64,000 bases of DNA from Diploscapter coronatus (lineage: Eukaryota; Nematoda; Chromadorea; Rhabditida; Rhabditidae): positions 53,343,201 through 53,407,200 of the forward strand of contig OZ038422.1 in NCBI GenBank assembly GCA_964036155.1, given 5' to 3'. The notes beneath the pieces were generated by a model, which saw nothing but the letters and a program-made list of their open reading frames with translations, ran no database searches and was not told the DNA's origin. The position numbers and the translations under genes were made by a program. Numbering within the stretch: position 1 is the stretch's first letter; each line of letters starts with the position of its first letter. This document shows positions 52,602 to 63,751 of this stretch, one piece after another.

Positions 52602-53859
52602 ATGCTGGCCAATTTACCAGTCGAAATTATACTGTTAATCTGCAAATACCCCGAATTCAAAGACCTGGGACAATTGGCCTGGACTAGTAAACGAATGATG
52701 CAAATAATCAAGAAACATCTGCCGATAGCGCTTGAAAGGAAAACTTTATTTTATCGTAGGAAAAGATTTCTTATATGAACGAAAATTAATTCTAGTATTT
52801 AGTATTCTATCAACCCTACGAAATTTGGGAAGGAAGAATTTGTCTGTTTGATTCGTATACTAATTCTGCTAAGCAGATTGCGAAATGTACTAATTATTTA
52901 CGATCATATGAAGTAGTAACTACAAAGGATAAAGTAGATTATTTTATTTGGAGTTGCTAATTTTGTGAATTTGAGATTTTTGGAATTAGCAACACATGGA
53001 AATCATTTGAAATATATGACTTGAATACTCGACAACTTTCAAAAGGTCTGTTCAGCAAATCCATGAATGATAGATTTAAAGAATTTTACAGGTCCAAATC
53101 CTCCTGAATGGCGTATGGATGCATCTGTGGCTTATTTCAAAGATAAACTGTATTATTTGGGTGGATGGGATCTTAAAACAGAGGAAGATACGAATCGCGT
53201 TAATGTAAGAAGATGGAATAAAAATCCATAAAATAATTAATTTAGGTTTTAATAGATGAAAAATGGCAAACAGGGCCTGAATTTCCTCTCCCAATTATAT
53301 GTGTTCAAACAATAGTATACAATGAAATTTTATACGGTCACACTATAGCATTTTCATTATTGTAATTATGGATATTCAGTCATTGATGGATGGAATAGTA
53401 AGAAAATATATCGATTATCAGACGATGAACGAGAATGGATTGAAATCGGAGAACTTCCAGAAAAACAAGCTTGTTTCGGAGTTGCATCGTTAAATGGAAG
53501 AGTTTACATAACTGGAGGATTGAGGTCGTTAATTTTGTACGATAAATAATTATCATTATATATTTAGTGTTGATGGTGTTGATGCATTCAAATTCTGTAT
53601 GTGTTTCGACCCCTCAGCTCCAGTTAGCAGTCGAATCTCTCGAATTGCTGATATGAATTATGTAAGACACGATCATTCGCTCATTTTCGCTAACAGGAAA
53701 TTGTATGCAATCGGAGGGTGAGTTGAGATTTCGCATATCTTTATAGGAAATATTTGTTAACTTAGATCTCAAGAATTTCCATATGGAAATTTTTGTAATG
53801 CAATCGAAGAATACGACCCACAAATGAATAAATGGCGAGAAGTCGGAAAATTAACATAA
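52602..53859 (+). CDS. F-box/kelch-repeat protein (315 aa)
   Basis: Eight exons join in phase: 52602-52755, 52803-52933, 52976-53045, 53092-53204, 53246-53336, 53380-53524, 53568-53717, 53766-53859 (TAA running into AATAAA). The N terminus is an F-box (LPVEIILLICKYPEFKDLGQ then WTSKRMMQII). Kelch repeats follow with their double-glycine turns: KLYYLGGWD, RVYITGGLS, KLYAIGGSQ, plus the paired Y/W positions (EIYDL, IEEYDPQMNKW). About four blades are visible, fewer than a full six-blade propeller. It is a probable SCF substrate adaptor. It differs from the three neighbouring F-box genes in its C-terminal domain and lies on the opposite strand. The intron 2 boundaries (42 bases) are the least certain. 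Confidence 0.85.
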
Positions 53860-54005
53860 AATAAAGCTTGATTATAATAATCTCCGATTTCATATAGAAA
53901 CTTTATCCAATAAAATGTGAAATAATAATTTAATTGCAATGCGCATGATATAGATAACTCTCGAAGACATCTAAAATGGTGAGGGATAATTGTAGATGAA
54001 ATAAA
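53460..54005 (+). repeat. source segment of a local duplication (kelch 3' end)
   Basis: The last part of the kelch gene and about 145 bases after it recur at about 58715-59240 in the same orientation with high similarity. The match covers exons 6-8, both introns, the poly(A) signal and the flank containing ACTCTCGAAGACATCTAAAA. Confidence 0.8.
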
Positions 54006-54244
54006 TGGCTCGTAGAAAAAGATACCGGGTTTTAGAATTGTAAAAATAATTGGAAAAAGACACCGGATTTTCTAGTTACGCCAAGTATTAGGAAAACGTC
54101 ATCGGTTTTCTAATTCCTAGAAAATTGAATGTAAAAGCTTCAGGATTCAACAAAAGTTGTCTATCTAAAACTCCTTCGACTTGAATTTCGAAACTCGTTT
54201 CAGAAATAAACCTCGGAAATCAATGAAAAATACTCATAAGTAGT

Positions 54245-55560
54245 CAAAAATTAGCATATTCTACATCCATTATTAATTTCCTTCAATTTCATATATGATT
54301 TCTTCAGGTACTAAACTTCTATTTGTCTTCAACAGAATCCCCTAGAATTACTATAAGAAATTGATGGGATCGGACAGATAGAGGTTTTTGAGATGTCCGA
54401 TTACAGAAGTTCATTATAGATCCCCAAATCGCCTGTCAAAATGGCCAGCTGGATGTGATACATCTATTTCTGGAGTTTATAGGTCATTACATCCATCTTT
54501 CTGGTCACTGGGCTCATTTATTACTCCAAAATCTTCCATACTCCACAGTAGTTCCATTACAAAGGCCAGTAGTCACTCAGAAAATGGTACAATCGGTCGG
54601 GTTTGAAGTGCATTTCCTTCCTGGTTATTAGTCTCCTAATATCATTGGTCGTTAGCCATATTTTTTTAATACGTTTGGGTCAACCAGAAGGCGTTATAGT
54701 GTCAAAATCCAAGGAAAATAACTTTGATAAAACCGTCTAATCTAAGACCGTCTGATCATCCCAAATAGGTCAATTGCCCCTCGATAATGACATGCTTTTC
54801 ATCTGAAGTATCAGTTCTGTTGATATCAAGCCTCAATCACTTGGTCTGAAAATATTTGTCTGGACTTTTGGAGCGTTTTACGCTAAAAATGTTGAAATTC
54901 AAAGAAAATGGGAATTCCACAGACTAGTGTTTCATAGCATGCCGCAACCTGATTGAAGTTATTCTAAGTCTGGTTTATAGTAGCTCTTTTCTTATTATCA
55001 TGGCTCGACCACCATGTATGGGTGCATTTTTGATCACTACGATTACTGATGGGGCTTAGGAATAAAATCTTCAATTTTCCTAGGAATAAATCATATTTTG
55101 ACGCCATACCCCGACTTGGCATATCAGAATCAAGTCGTTGATGCTGGAAATGAATAGAATCGATGTCTAGGGTAAAATAGACCAACTCCGATGGTTCTAT
55201 AATTTGTTACGGCTCGGTCGATCCATCATTTTCGCTTAATTTCGGTAAAAATTGTGATTTTTGAGATATTATGTGGCACGACCGCCACTAAACATGGCTA
55301 TATTGACCTATAGACTTCAGAAATAGTAAGACATGATAGAATGGTTCATTTTGACAGGCGATTTGGGGATCTATGACATACTTCTGTAATCAGACATCTC
55401 AAAAACCTCTATTTCTGTTAGATTCCCTGAACTTCTATAGTAATTCTAGGGGATCTTGTTGAAGATAAGCGGAAATCTAGTATCTAGGGAAACGATACAT
55501 GAAATTGAAGGAAATTAAATGTAGAAGATAATTAGGCTAATTAGCATATCGATTTATCAC
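54245..55560. repeat. large inverted-repeat element
   Basis: The left arm at about 54255-54560 is the diverged reverse complement of about 55250-55545. Shared blocks include CTTCAATTTCAT, CCCCTAGAATTACTATA, GAGGTTTTTGAGATGTC and ATCCCCAAATCGCCTGTC. About 700 bases lie between the arms. No transposase-like frame is visible, so it looks like a non-autonomous foldback element or the remnant of one. It lies inside the interval bounded by the two kelch copies. Confidence 0.7.
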
Positions 55561-56260
55561 TTTTCGAGTCATTCAATGTGAGTGAAAGTCCTATTTTGCA
55601 GTCATATGTCGGTTTGGGCCAGTCGTAGTCCTATAACTCAACTAGACATATCTAAAGAGGGTGATCGAAGCATGATATTTGGAGTACTGATACCAGAAAT
55701 GAAATACAGACCACGAACAACCCTTTTTGGATATATTCTGGATCACTACGGTCGCCCGAATATGTCTATAGTTAACGTTTCATCATTTTTGAGTACATGA
55801 GCGAGCCCAGTGACTCCAGATATGGATGTAATTGACGAAAACTTCAACATATGATGTCCATGATAATGAAATATCGATCCTTGATAAGAAAAAATGATTG
55901 CGGTAAATTGTTGCGATTTTACTCTATTCTATAAAAAGCTGCGACCTTTCCGAATAGCCGTAGAAATATGATCCATGGATTCTCTATCAGCATCAACTGC
56001 TTTAGGTGACCCTGTGGTGGTGGTGGATTCCCTCCCAACATGTGTATCAGCAGCGCCAATTTTGAATTTTGGCATTTTTGATATCGCTGGATTTATGACA
56101 ACCTGGCCTTTTGCCTTTCTTGTTGCCCGGTGAAGTGTCTGTGTTAGGTTGCTGTTATGCTTGTTAGAACACTTTGAATCTTTAACAACTGGTTTATTAG
56201 TAGTAGGGAAATAGACAGAAAAATAACAACTGGATTATGAAAATGCTTCCGGTAGCAATA
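55560..56260. other. further diverged repeat copies, no gene
   Basis: About 55780-55850 matches the reverse complement of 54478-54540 (shared CACTGGGCTC and ATTACATCCAT). The inverted-repeat family is therefore nested or present in more than two copies. The rest up to 56260 shows no exon. The minus-strand gene to the right ends at 56261. Confidence 0.5.
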
Positions 56261-57930
56261 TTAGTAACACGAGTTCCGCCCAATCCCAATCTCACTCCTG
56301 GGCGGAGAGAAAAAGAAAGAGAAAATTAGGAGGGGTTGGCTCAGACTCCAACAACAGGGGTTCGTAGATCGGGCAATTGGGAAAAAATTAAAATAAAAGG
56401 GTGCGGCGAGCACAGGATTACCTAATTTAGAAGTTGAAGCACTTCCTCCTGAAGCATCATCCCCAATTGGTTCGTTTTCAGCATCCGAGCTATGCTTATT
56501 GAAGGTGCTCTGTGGCGGTTTCCCGTTATGGGATCGTCCAGCAGCAGTTGGATGAGTAACTTCGTCAGATCCTTCAGATTTTGCCACTGGCTGAGAAGTG
56601 GTAGGGAGAGGAGGAATTGTTAAAATTCCGTATGGAAGACCAAATCCGTTTATTGGCGGTTGAGTAGACGATTCCAAAGGCGGTCCAGATTCAACTGGTA
56701 CCGTCGTTCCTTTCATAGGTGGGAATTGTGGAGGAGGAAGTTCGTCTGTTTCCGATTCCCCTTCCACAGACGGCATCTGCGGTAGTCGATCACCACTTGC
56801 ACCGCCTTCTGTTGGAGGCTCTTCAGGCGAAGGGGATAATTCGGGAGGTGGTAATGGGGCTTCAGAATTACCACGTGATTCGGTCGGAAACAGTTTGGGC
56901 TTCTTTGTTGCCACTGTAGGCAGTGATGACGCTTTCGTTGTGAGAAAATCGGGTAGTTTCGGAGTTGCTGATGTCGGAATGTCTTCTAGCGTAAAAGGTG
57001 GTGCGTTTTCTGTGATGAATTCACCCTGAAGAAAGAAAGTAATTCATTTGTATCTAATGACTAACTAATATTTCATCTAAACTCACCCCAAACTGCTTCA
57101 GCATATCGTTCCACTTCTCAAGTAAACCCTGGTCGTATTTGTTAAGAATTTCTTTGACAGTTTTAACTCGATATGCCTCTGTACCATTGACGAACTCAGA
57201 GTTATTCCGTAATTGGAAGAATTCATCATCTAATTCACGCAGCTAGAAACATCAATGAAAGGGGGATTTTTAATGTTATTCGTTCACTTTCGGCGGAGTA
57301 TCGCTCCGCTTCAGAAACTTGAGACGATTATCACATTTCTCGATTTTAATTTTCGCATCTTCGTTCAAGCTTGTCTAAAAACAATAACATTGCTCTAATT
57401 TATGAGTATTTTATTATGCGATTTTTTCTGAATTTAGAAGAAAAAGAGAATTTAATATGATGGACTGTGTTCAAAAATTGTGGTCGAAGAAACTTTTGAA
57501 TCATAACAAATTATTTATCGGTAAATTTTCACCTCGATTTCTTTAAATTCTTCATCCGTTAATTGGTCAGTTTCTGACAACGTATCTTTATATTCGTTGA
57601 ACAGCATTTTAGTCGCTTCTTCCAACCTTTGATCAGCAGGTTTATTTTGGTCACAGTACAATGCCTCTTTCTAAATAATGCAACAATTTCACGAATGAGT
57701 TTGAAAATGTCTAAAATTTCGACTCACTTTTACTTTCAATGCAATATCTTCAACATCAGAATACAATAATTCAGCAATTCTAATTTGAATATCTGAGAAA
57801 AGTATTATTGAAATATAATCATGCCATCGTTATCAAACTTACCTTTTATCAATGCATTTTTAGTTATTATTTCTTGACCATATGCTACACCAAACATGCA
57901 AATATAAATTACGAACCCATAACTAAGCAT
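56261..57930 (-). CDS. secreted protein: helical N-terminal domain plus proline-rich tail (432 aa)
   Basis: Six exons join in phase: 57843-57930, 57728-57792, 57533-57670, 57288-57374, 57087-57242, 56261-57025. The product begins with a signal peptide, MLSYGFVIYICMFGVAYG. About 160 residues follow that are charged and predicted helical by composition (DIQIRIAELLYSDVEDIA, ELDDEFFQLRNNSEF). The size and helicity recall nematode SXP/RAL-2-type secreted proteins, but I see no diagnostic motif, so this is only a suggestion. From about residue 180 it is rich in Pro, Ser, Glu and Thr (LPPPELSPSPEEPPTEGG). The extreme C terminus, after SKLGNPV, may instead be an unrecognised intron. A TTTCAG acceptor abuts the ATG. 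Confidence 0.75.
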
Positions 57931-58714
57931 CTGAAAGGCAAGTTAAGTGGTTATAAATCGGAAAATTACAAATTCAGACAATATTAGCTTATGAAATTAA
58001 TTCATACAGGTCAAGGAGTATAATTATTTGCTTCTACAAAATTGATTGATCAATAGTATCAAAAAAATTTGAAATCACCATGTTCAGAGTGAAAGGAGAA
58101 ATAAGGAGTTGTGATTTTAGTATTGAATGAGTAATATTTAGTTTACAATGATAATTCAATTAATTCTCAATGCTATTAATTGATTAAAATTGGATCTAAT
58201 AAAAATAATAAAAATAACCAGTAAACTAAAAAAAACTATGCAAGACAGTAAATTGTACGAAAATGTATATTTTTACTATGTCTATTTTAACCCTTTCCTA
58301 AATCTCTAGCAAGTTTACGATATTTACAGCTATAAATAGTGATTGCACGAATGCTATTTGAAAACATTCATGTTATTGTTAAATAAAAAAAAACAAATAG
58401 AAAAAGTATTCTGCGAGTTTAGAATTTCTAAAAATAAAAAAGGAATAAGTTAGAAAATGATTATGACAAGTTATCAAAGTTAATGAGTAGCTTAATAGAA
58501 CACATTGAAGGAATCTTCTCCATGATAAATTTATTTGAGCTGCAATAATCATAAAGAGTTACGACGATGAACAATGAAAGATAGCACAACTGAAGACTGC
58601 AATGAGTAATGGTGAAGTCAGAAACACGTCTGTCATCTCACGCCTAGAAAAAAGTGGAAGTTGACGGGAAAGGGCAATTTGACCATGAATAGTAGACACC
58701 AATCGATTTACTCA
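57931..58714. other. AT-rich spacer
   Basis: Presumed promoter region of the secreted helical protein gene. Very AT-rich, with no exon or clear repeat recognised. Confidence 0.4.
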
Positions 58715-59240
58715 AAATTGTATCGTTTAATGGAAAAATTTACATAACTGGGGGATTGAGGTCGTTAATTTTGTATGATAAATAATGCATCATTATGTAT
58801 TTAGTCATTCCAATGTATTCAAATCTTGTCTGTGTTTCGACCCCTCAGCTCCAGCTAAAAGGCGAATTTCTCGAATCGCTGATATGAACTATGCTAGATG
58901 AATTCATTCGCTCATTGTCACTAGCGGAAAATTGTTTGCAATAGGAGGGTGAGTTGAGATTTCGCATATCTTTATACGAAATATTTGTTAATTTAGATCT
59001 CAAGAATTTCCATATGGAAATTTTTGTAATGCAATCGAGGAATACGATCCACAAACGAATGAATGGCGTGAAGTCGGAAAAATAGCATAAAATAAAGCTT
59101 GATTATGATAATCTCAGATTTCATATAATAATTTTATTCAATAAAATGTGAAATAATAACTGAATTTCGATGCACGTGATACAGACAACTCTCGAAGACA
59201 TCTAAAATGGTGAAGGATGATTATAACTCAAATAAATATT
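58715..59240 (+). pseudogene. decayed copy of the F-box/kelch gene 3' end
   Basis: This matches 53460-54005 in the same orientation: ACATAACTGGxGGATTGAGG, GTGTTTCGACCCCTCAGCTC, the AGAATTTCCATATGG exon and the downstream flank. Relative to the parent it lacks the F-box and the first five exons. It has lost about ten bases near the start of the penultimate exon and is shifted near 58895 (TGCTAGATGAATTC instead of TGTAAGACACGATC). It cannot encode a kelch protein. Introns and poly(A) region are retained, so it arose by DNA duplication, not retrotransposition. Confidence 0.85.
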
Positions 59241-61034
59241 CTCTAAAATATTGTATTTTAAAAATTCCGTAACCAAATTCAATATTTATTTCGTAGTAAT
59301 TTCAAAGTAATTTTTTTCAAAACATAGCAGAAATAGTCAATCGACTTCTTGTGAACAGTTATTGAACGTATTCAAAACATAATATTGTTCGTCAGCAACA
59401 TCAATGTTGGCTTATTTTTTACACTTTCTCGATGTTTCACTGAAATAGCCTATATTATTATTTTTTCAGCCAATCTCTTTTTTGTTACCTGATTGATGAT
59501 AAGGCATTTTCTTCACTATTTTCATACCATCAATCTTTAATTTCAGTTCGATACCTTTCAGTATTTGTTAAAGTTATTTTATCGTTCTGCCACTACAATT
59601 TTCGTTCTTCTTAATTCTAATATCAATGAAAAATGTGCTAAGACAGTATCTTTGAGAAGTTCAGCCAGGAAGTGACCAGCAGGACTGTTGCGGAAGTTCC
59701 GATTCTGATATTAAAAGTAGAAAAATAGCCAATTTCCTGCAAATTTTTGAGCATCAAAATATCACTCGAAAATAGCATCTTGCCTTCAATTTTGCGATGA
59801 AATTCTAGCGTACCATTTGGTATTTCTTTAAAATTTTCCTAACTCTCCAAAAATAAAAAAAATATTCTACTAACATTTCAATAAGGGAATATATTAGAGA
59901 TTGTCAATTCAACTAGCAATTATGTTTTTCGCTATTGTGTATAAAGAAAGTTTCAAGACAAAATTAGTTATGTATAGGTAGGGACCGCCAGCCCTCTTAC
60001 CAAATTTACTCTGGCACTATGTTTTCTACATTGTCAGGGTCTGAGGTGCCCCTCTAACCATCCCCAACGAAAAACCGCGAAAACATACGTCACTGATAAA
60101 AAAAATTGATAAATTTTAATGCGAAAAATCGTTCCTTTTCGTGGACAAGGGAAAGGGGCGTGGCCTATCTGCAAAAGGCACTGTGCCGCCCATTTCCCCT
60201 TTCTTTTCCTGCCTTTGGGGATCTTTTTCTCTGCACTCTTTCATTTCAGCATTGGCTTCTTTTATATTTTCACGGATTATCAGGATCTCAGTTGCTCTAC
60301 GCAGGATTTTTCTAATTTTTACATGTATTGGATATATCAACTAGGTGTATCAGTTCCTCAAAAAAACTTGTGTACCTCTTTTCTAACTCGAAATATTAGC
60401 ATTATCGTGAGTTGGTGTGCATTTGCGGGCTTTTTTTTCGCACCTAATCAATAAATCGATATCACCACGTGAAAGAGCGGTATCGACTTGCATAGTAGGT
60501 ACCGATCAATCATTAAAAACAAAAATAAAACAAGCAAAATTTGCGATAACCGGAAGGGGTATCAGCTACAGACAATCAAGGGAAAGAGGCGGAGCTTAGC
60601 GGTCCTTACATTCGATTGATAATATAAAGGATTTTGACGACAATTGAAAATTGGCAATTCACACTATATATTTGTCAAATCGCCAAAGTATTGACCTCTT
60701 TCAATTGGTCAGCCTTTGAGATATTTTTTAATTTTAGAGCTGTAAACTATCTGCAATGCAAACTCTATGACCAGTTTGCATTCAACATAAGTAACTTCTG
60801 AAAATTTTCAAAGTTCATTTGTTTTGCTCCTGATGAAATATTGGTGGATGAATTATTTTTCAGGTTGCATAATTTATTATTATTATTATTAATTAAAATA
60901 CGATGAATTTGAGAATTGTGCAACCTAAAAGATTTATTGAAACTCAAAATTATTAAATTAACAATTCGAAAATAACAAAAAATCATATGTAATTTGATGA
61001 TAGATAATACTAATCGTTTTCATAACCTCAATAA
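59241..61034. other. AT-rich intergenic region
   Basis: No exon chain is supported. A more GC-rich, pyrimidine-rich patch at 60130-60320 is open in three overlapping frames of up to 111 codons, but these are unlike each other and have no splice partners. A second patch around 60560-60605 contains a GGCGGAGC box. These may be repeat remnants. Confidence 0.35.
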
Positions 61035-61359
61035 TTATCCATAGCCTCCATAATTTCCGTAGCCGGCTCCACAACCTCCATAATTTCCATAAGCTACAGA
61101 AGGGGTACCAAAGAAAAAGGCCGAGCAGGCATTCAGAGCGGCCAACACTGTAATTTCTCTTTGGAAAAACATTCGGGGAAGATTAGCTACATCTAATTTG
61201 AAGAATCAGCTCACTTATATTCTAAATAGACTATTGGGCTTTGAAAGAGGATAGATTTTACAAACAACTGGATAAACTTTTCGAAAAAGCTGATAAGAAT
61301 TCTAAAATTGTTGACTAACCGAGGAGGAGCATGAAGACGAAGTTAATTCTGGACTGCAT
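61035..61359 (-). CDS. secreted YGGYG-type glycine/tyrosine-rich peptide (50 aa)
   Basis: Two exons join in phase: 61320-61359 and 61035-61147 (TAA). The product opens with a strong signal peptide (MQSRINFVFMLLLVLAALNA, then CSAFFFG). It ends with a mature region made of two GNYGG units joined by CGAGY, closing on NYGGYG. In size and composition it resembles the nematode NLP-29/caenacin YGGYG peptides, which are epidermal antimicrobial or stress-induced peptides in C. elegans. It has one cysteine in the mature part and no dibasic cleavage site, so processing to several peptides is not evident. At 50 residues it is easily missed by gene finders. Confidence 0.85.
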
Positions 61360-62195
61360 GATTGAGGCAGGAGGAGACTTAGCTGATAGCTTGAAGGGTC
61401 GAATTCGTTGTTGGAATCTCGAGATATCGTCCTCCTTTTATACGGTCTCGACTGTCCTTGCCCACTCTATTCTCGAAAGATATCATTGGCTGATACTGGT
61501 CTTTCCCAACTCACAAACCTGTTTAGCGAATTTAGATGGAATACAAATTCTGTTTTGCATCTAGCCAATTGGAAATCTATGGCACAGAAAATGATAAATT
61601 AGACAATTAAAAGGTTTCTTCAATATCAAAGGCATACGTAGAGAACGCAAGTTCCGTCCGCGCTGTGAAGTCAAAGTCAAGAAGAGGAGTTTCGCTAAAA
61701 TTTTGAAAATTTCTAGAACTTTGCGAAGCGATTTTTTTCCACTATCAGATTCCCTCTTTTAACGAAGATAAGACACACCCTTTTATCGTCATAATTGTTC
61801 AAAAATAAAGTTATCCGTGACGGGTTTTGCTCTAGAGAAAGTGAAATAATATGTGGCGTTTCTATTTCTCTGCAGCCACTTTTTATCCCCCTCGCTCACT
61901 CTAACATAGTCGTACTATCCCATCGCCTATATCTAGCCGGGAAAGAGGGGCCAGAGGAAAAAACGAGGGCCTGGCCTAAAAACGCCTACGATATGGACGT
62001 TATCTCCCGCCCACCGATTTTTGCAATTTTCCCACGCGAAGGGGACGCTCGTTAATGGAGGGAATCGTGTGAATAGTCCGTTTTCCAACGATTATAACGT
62101 AAGCATAAAAGTCATTGGGCAAGTTAAATTCAGTGAAAAAATGTAGTTCGTGACGATTTAGGCAATCAATCAGACCAATCAGAAATCAGCATGTT
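61360..62195. other. spacer with a dispersed repeat
   Basis: This is the promoter side of the YGGYG gene, facing the + strand RG-rich gene. Positions 61630-61740 match the reverse complement of 52165-52265 (shared GTGAAGTCAAAGTCAAG and TTTCGCTAAAATTTT). A GC-richer patch at 61920-62050 contains no exon that I can support. Confidence 0.45.
61630..61740 (+). repeat. dispersed repeat, second copy at 52165-52265 (opposite strand)
   Basis: About 100 bases are shared with diverged ends. The core is GTGAAGTCAAAGTCAAG followed by TTTCGCTAAAATTTT. Confidence 0.65.
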
Positions 62196-63168
62196 ATGTC
62201 TAGCGTTAGGGGTAAGTAGCAATGTTGGATGAAAGTTCCGTTTGTTTCAGAATTTTTCAATCTTCAACATTTCAGGCGATTTCTTTTCCGCTTTCTGAAT
62301 TACAAAATAGGGGTTTCATTTCCGACTTACGAAATTGTAAATCTAGTTTTCGTTTATTTATTTCGATTCCCGAAATCCAAAACGTTTTTCCGCCTAAAAT
62401 TGGTTAGTAGCTTGAAAGTGACTCATCGAAACGAGATGCAATGATAATTTTCAGGTCAGAATCATCGTGGAGGTCGATTTGTTCTAACTCAGAGTAGAGG
62501 TTCGATTCGCACGTTGTGCTCGATCGCACCAATTTTTCATCGATTTTTAATTTTTGATGTTGATCTTTCGATCTTTTCGCTGGTCAGAAAACTTTTGGCC
62601 AGTTTGCCTGGTCCAGCGATTTTTTTCTTATCATTCGAAGTCTTTTCCATTGTATTTTTTGACCCCTGATAAGGGGCAAACCTCCTTTATCTACCGTGTC
62701 AAAAATCTTGGTTCTTTCGATCGGACAGGGCAGAACACGGCTGCTTTGTTATTTCTGTCCCATCCCTAAAGATGAAATAAATCTTTAAATTCAATAGCTA
62801 TGGCTCAAGTCAATCGCATGGACAGAAATAGCGCATTCGATAGCACCCGAGAAAGATACCGGCAGATAAGCCAGATACCGTGACCTGCATACACGTCAAC
62901 AAAGCCAAGAGCTCAACCACATCAAACTCCGAATCAAAACTATACGAATAGATGTAGTCAGCCCAAATCAGCAGCTACACCAAGAGGACAATCAGTACAA
63001 AATCGTGGTCATAGTGCTGGAAGACCGCGTCCACGGGGATCTAATAGTGGTCGAGGACAGTGCAGAAGTCAAGCACAACCACATACTCATAGTGCGAATC
63101 GAGGATCAATACAGAATAGAGGAAGAGGAACACAATCAAGAGGCGGAAGGAGAGCCGGCCGGAAATAG
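62196..63168 (+). pseudogene. RG-rich protein gene with broken frames (possible pseudogene)
   Basis: A start exon at 62196-62211 (MSSVRG, GT donor) joins in phase an exon from 62455 that opens QNHRGGRFVLTQSRGSIRT. An Arg/Gly/Ser/Gln-rich frame is open from about 62870 to TAG at 63166-63168 (GRPRPRGSNSGRGQ, QNRGRGTQSRGGRRAGRK). It resembles the RG/RGG tails of RNA-binding proteins. The link between these parts is broken: from 62790 to 62870 coding-like sequence switches frames twice (YGSSQSHGQK, then NSAFDSTRERYRQIS), with a TGA just before the RG frame. Either an unrecognised intron or indels explain this. A second long frame (63005-63190, acidic) is the shadow of the RG frame. A possible AATAAA poly(A) signal lies near 63225. 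Confidence 0.45.
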
Positions 63169-63547
63169 CATATCATTTATCATCAAATAATCAAATGTCA
63201 GATTTGTATGCTAATTTTAGTGAAATAAAATGATTTCTCAATTCTTCACTGGCAAAATTTTTAAAAACCCCGCGCCATCTTGTGCCTTTCAATCTTATCA
63301 ATTTTTGTTCAAAATCGTGAATTTCTCGGTAAGAATGAATCGCTGATAATAAGTAAAAATTTTAGATTTTGTTTCATATTTCACGTGAATTTACAAGGAT
63401 AAAATAAAGTTAACGCATTTCAAACGGTCTATTTTGATTTTATGAGATCGTGTTAAGCGATAAGATGGTGGAATTTTGTGAATGAAAATGAGTAGATTTT
63501 GAATGCAAGAAATGGTAAGCTTTTGAGCAAACTGGATTTTGAAGCGT

Positions 63548-63751
63548 TCAATTAATCGAATCAAATGCCGAGTGGGTTGGTTTCGAATTCCTTCTATCCG
63601 AAAGTTCTTGGTCTAGGCTTCGATTGATCCGCCTCAAGAGATGACTGAGACTGTCCCCATGCAGCGTCGCGGCAACATAGCTGTAGTCGTGCTTCTCGGC
63701 TGCAGCCTGCAGCTGTGCCACGTTTGGGCTGTTCGTCATTCGTCTTAACAC
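63548..63751 (-). CDS. last exon of a gene continuing beyond the window
   Basis: A TTTTCAG acceptor lies just above 63751. The exon is open in phase 0 for 67 codons to a TGA at 63548. It includes SPNVAQLQAAAEKHDYSYVA and LRRINRSLDQELSDRRNS, has balanced codon use and higher GC, and is probably helical. No family is recognised. The preceding exon is not visible between 63752 and 64000, so the intron is at least 250 bases long. Confidence 0.65.
   Translation of the reverse strand: MLRRMTNSPNVAQLQAAAEKHDYSYVAATLHGDSLSHLLRRINRSLDQELSDRRNSKPTHSAFDSIN

Noticed and set aside
60119..60454. 111-codon + frame in the 60 kb spacer
   Set aside because: Phe/Leu/Ser-rich, overlapped by other frames in the same patch, with no domain or splice evidence.
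62461..62520. tRNA-like B-box (GGTTCGATTCGC)
   Set aside because: No matching A-box, acceptor stem or cloverleaf could be drawn around it.
63005..63190. 61-codon acidic + frame
   Set aside because: It overlaps the RG-rich frame, and its charged composition is what the alternative reading of RG codons produces.
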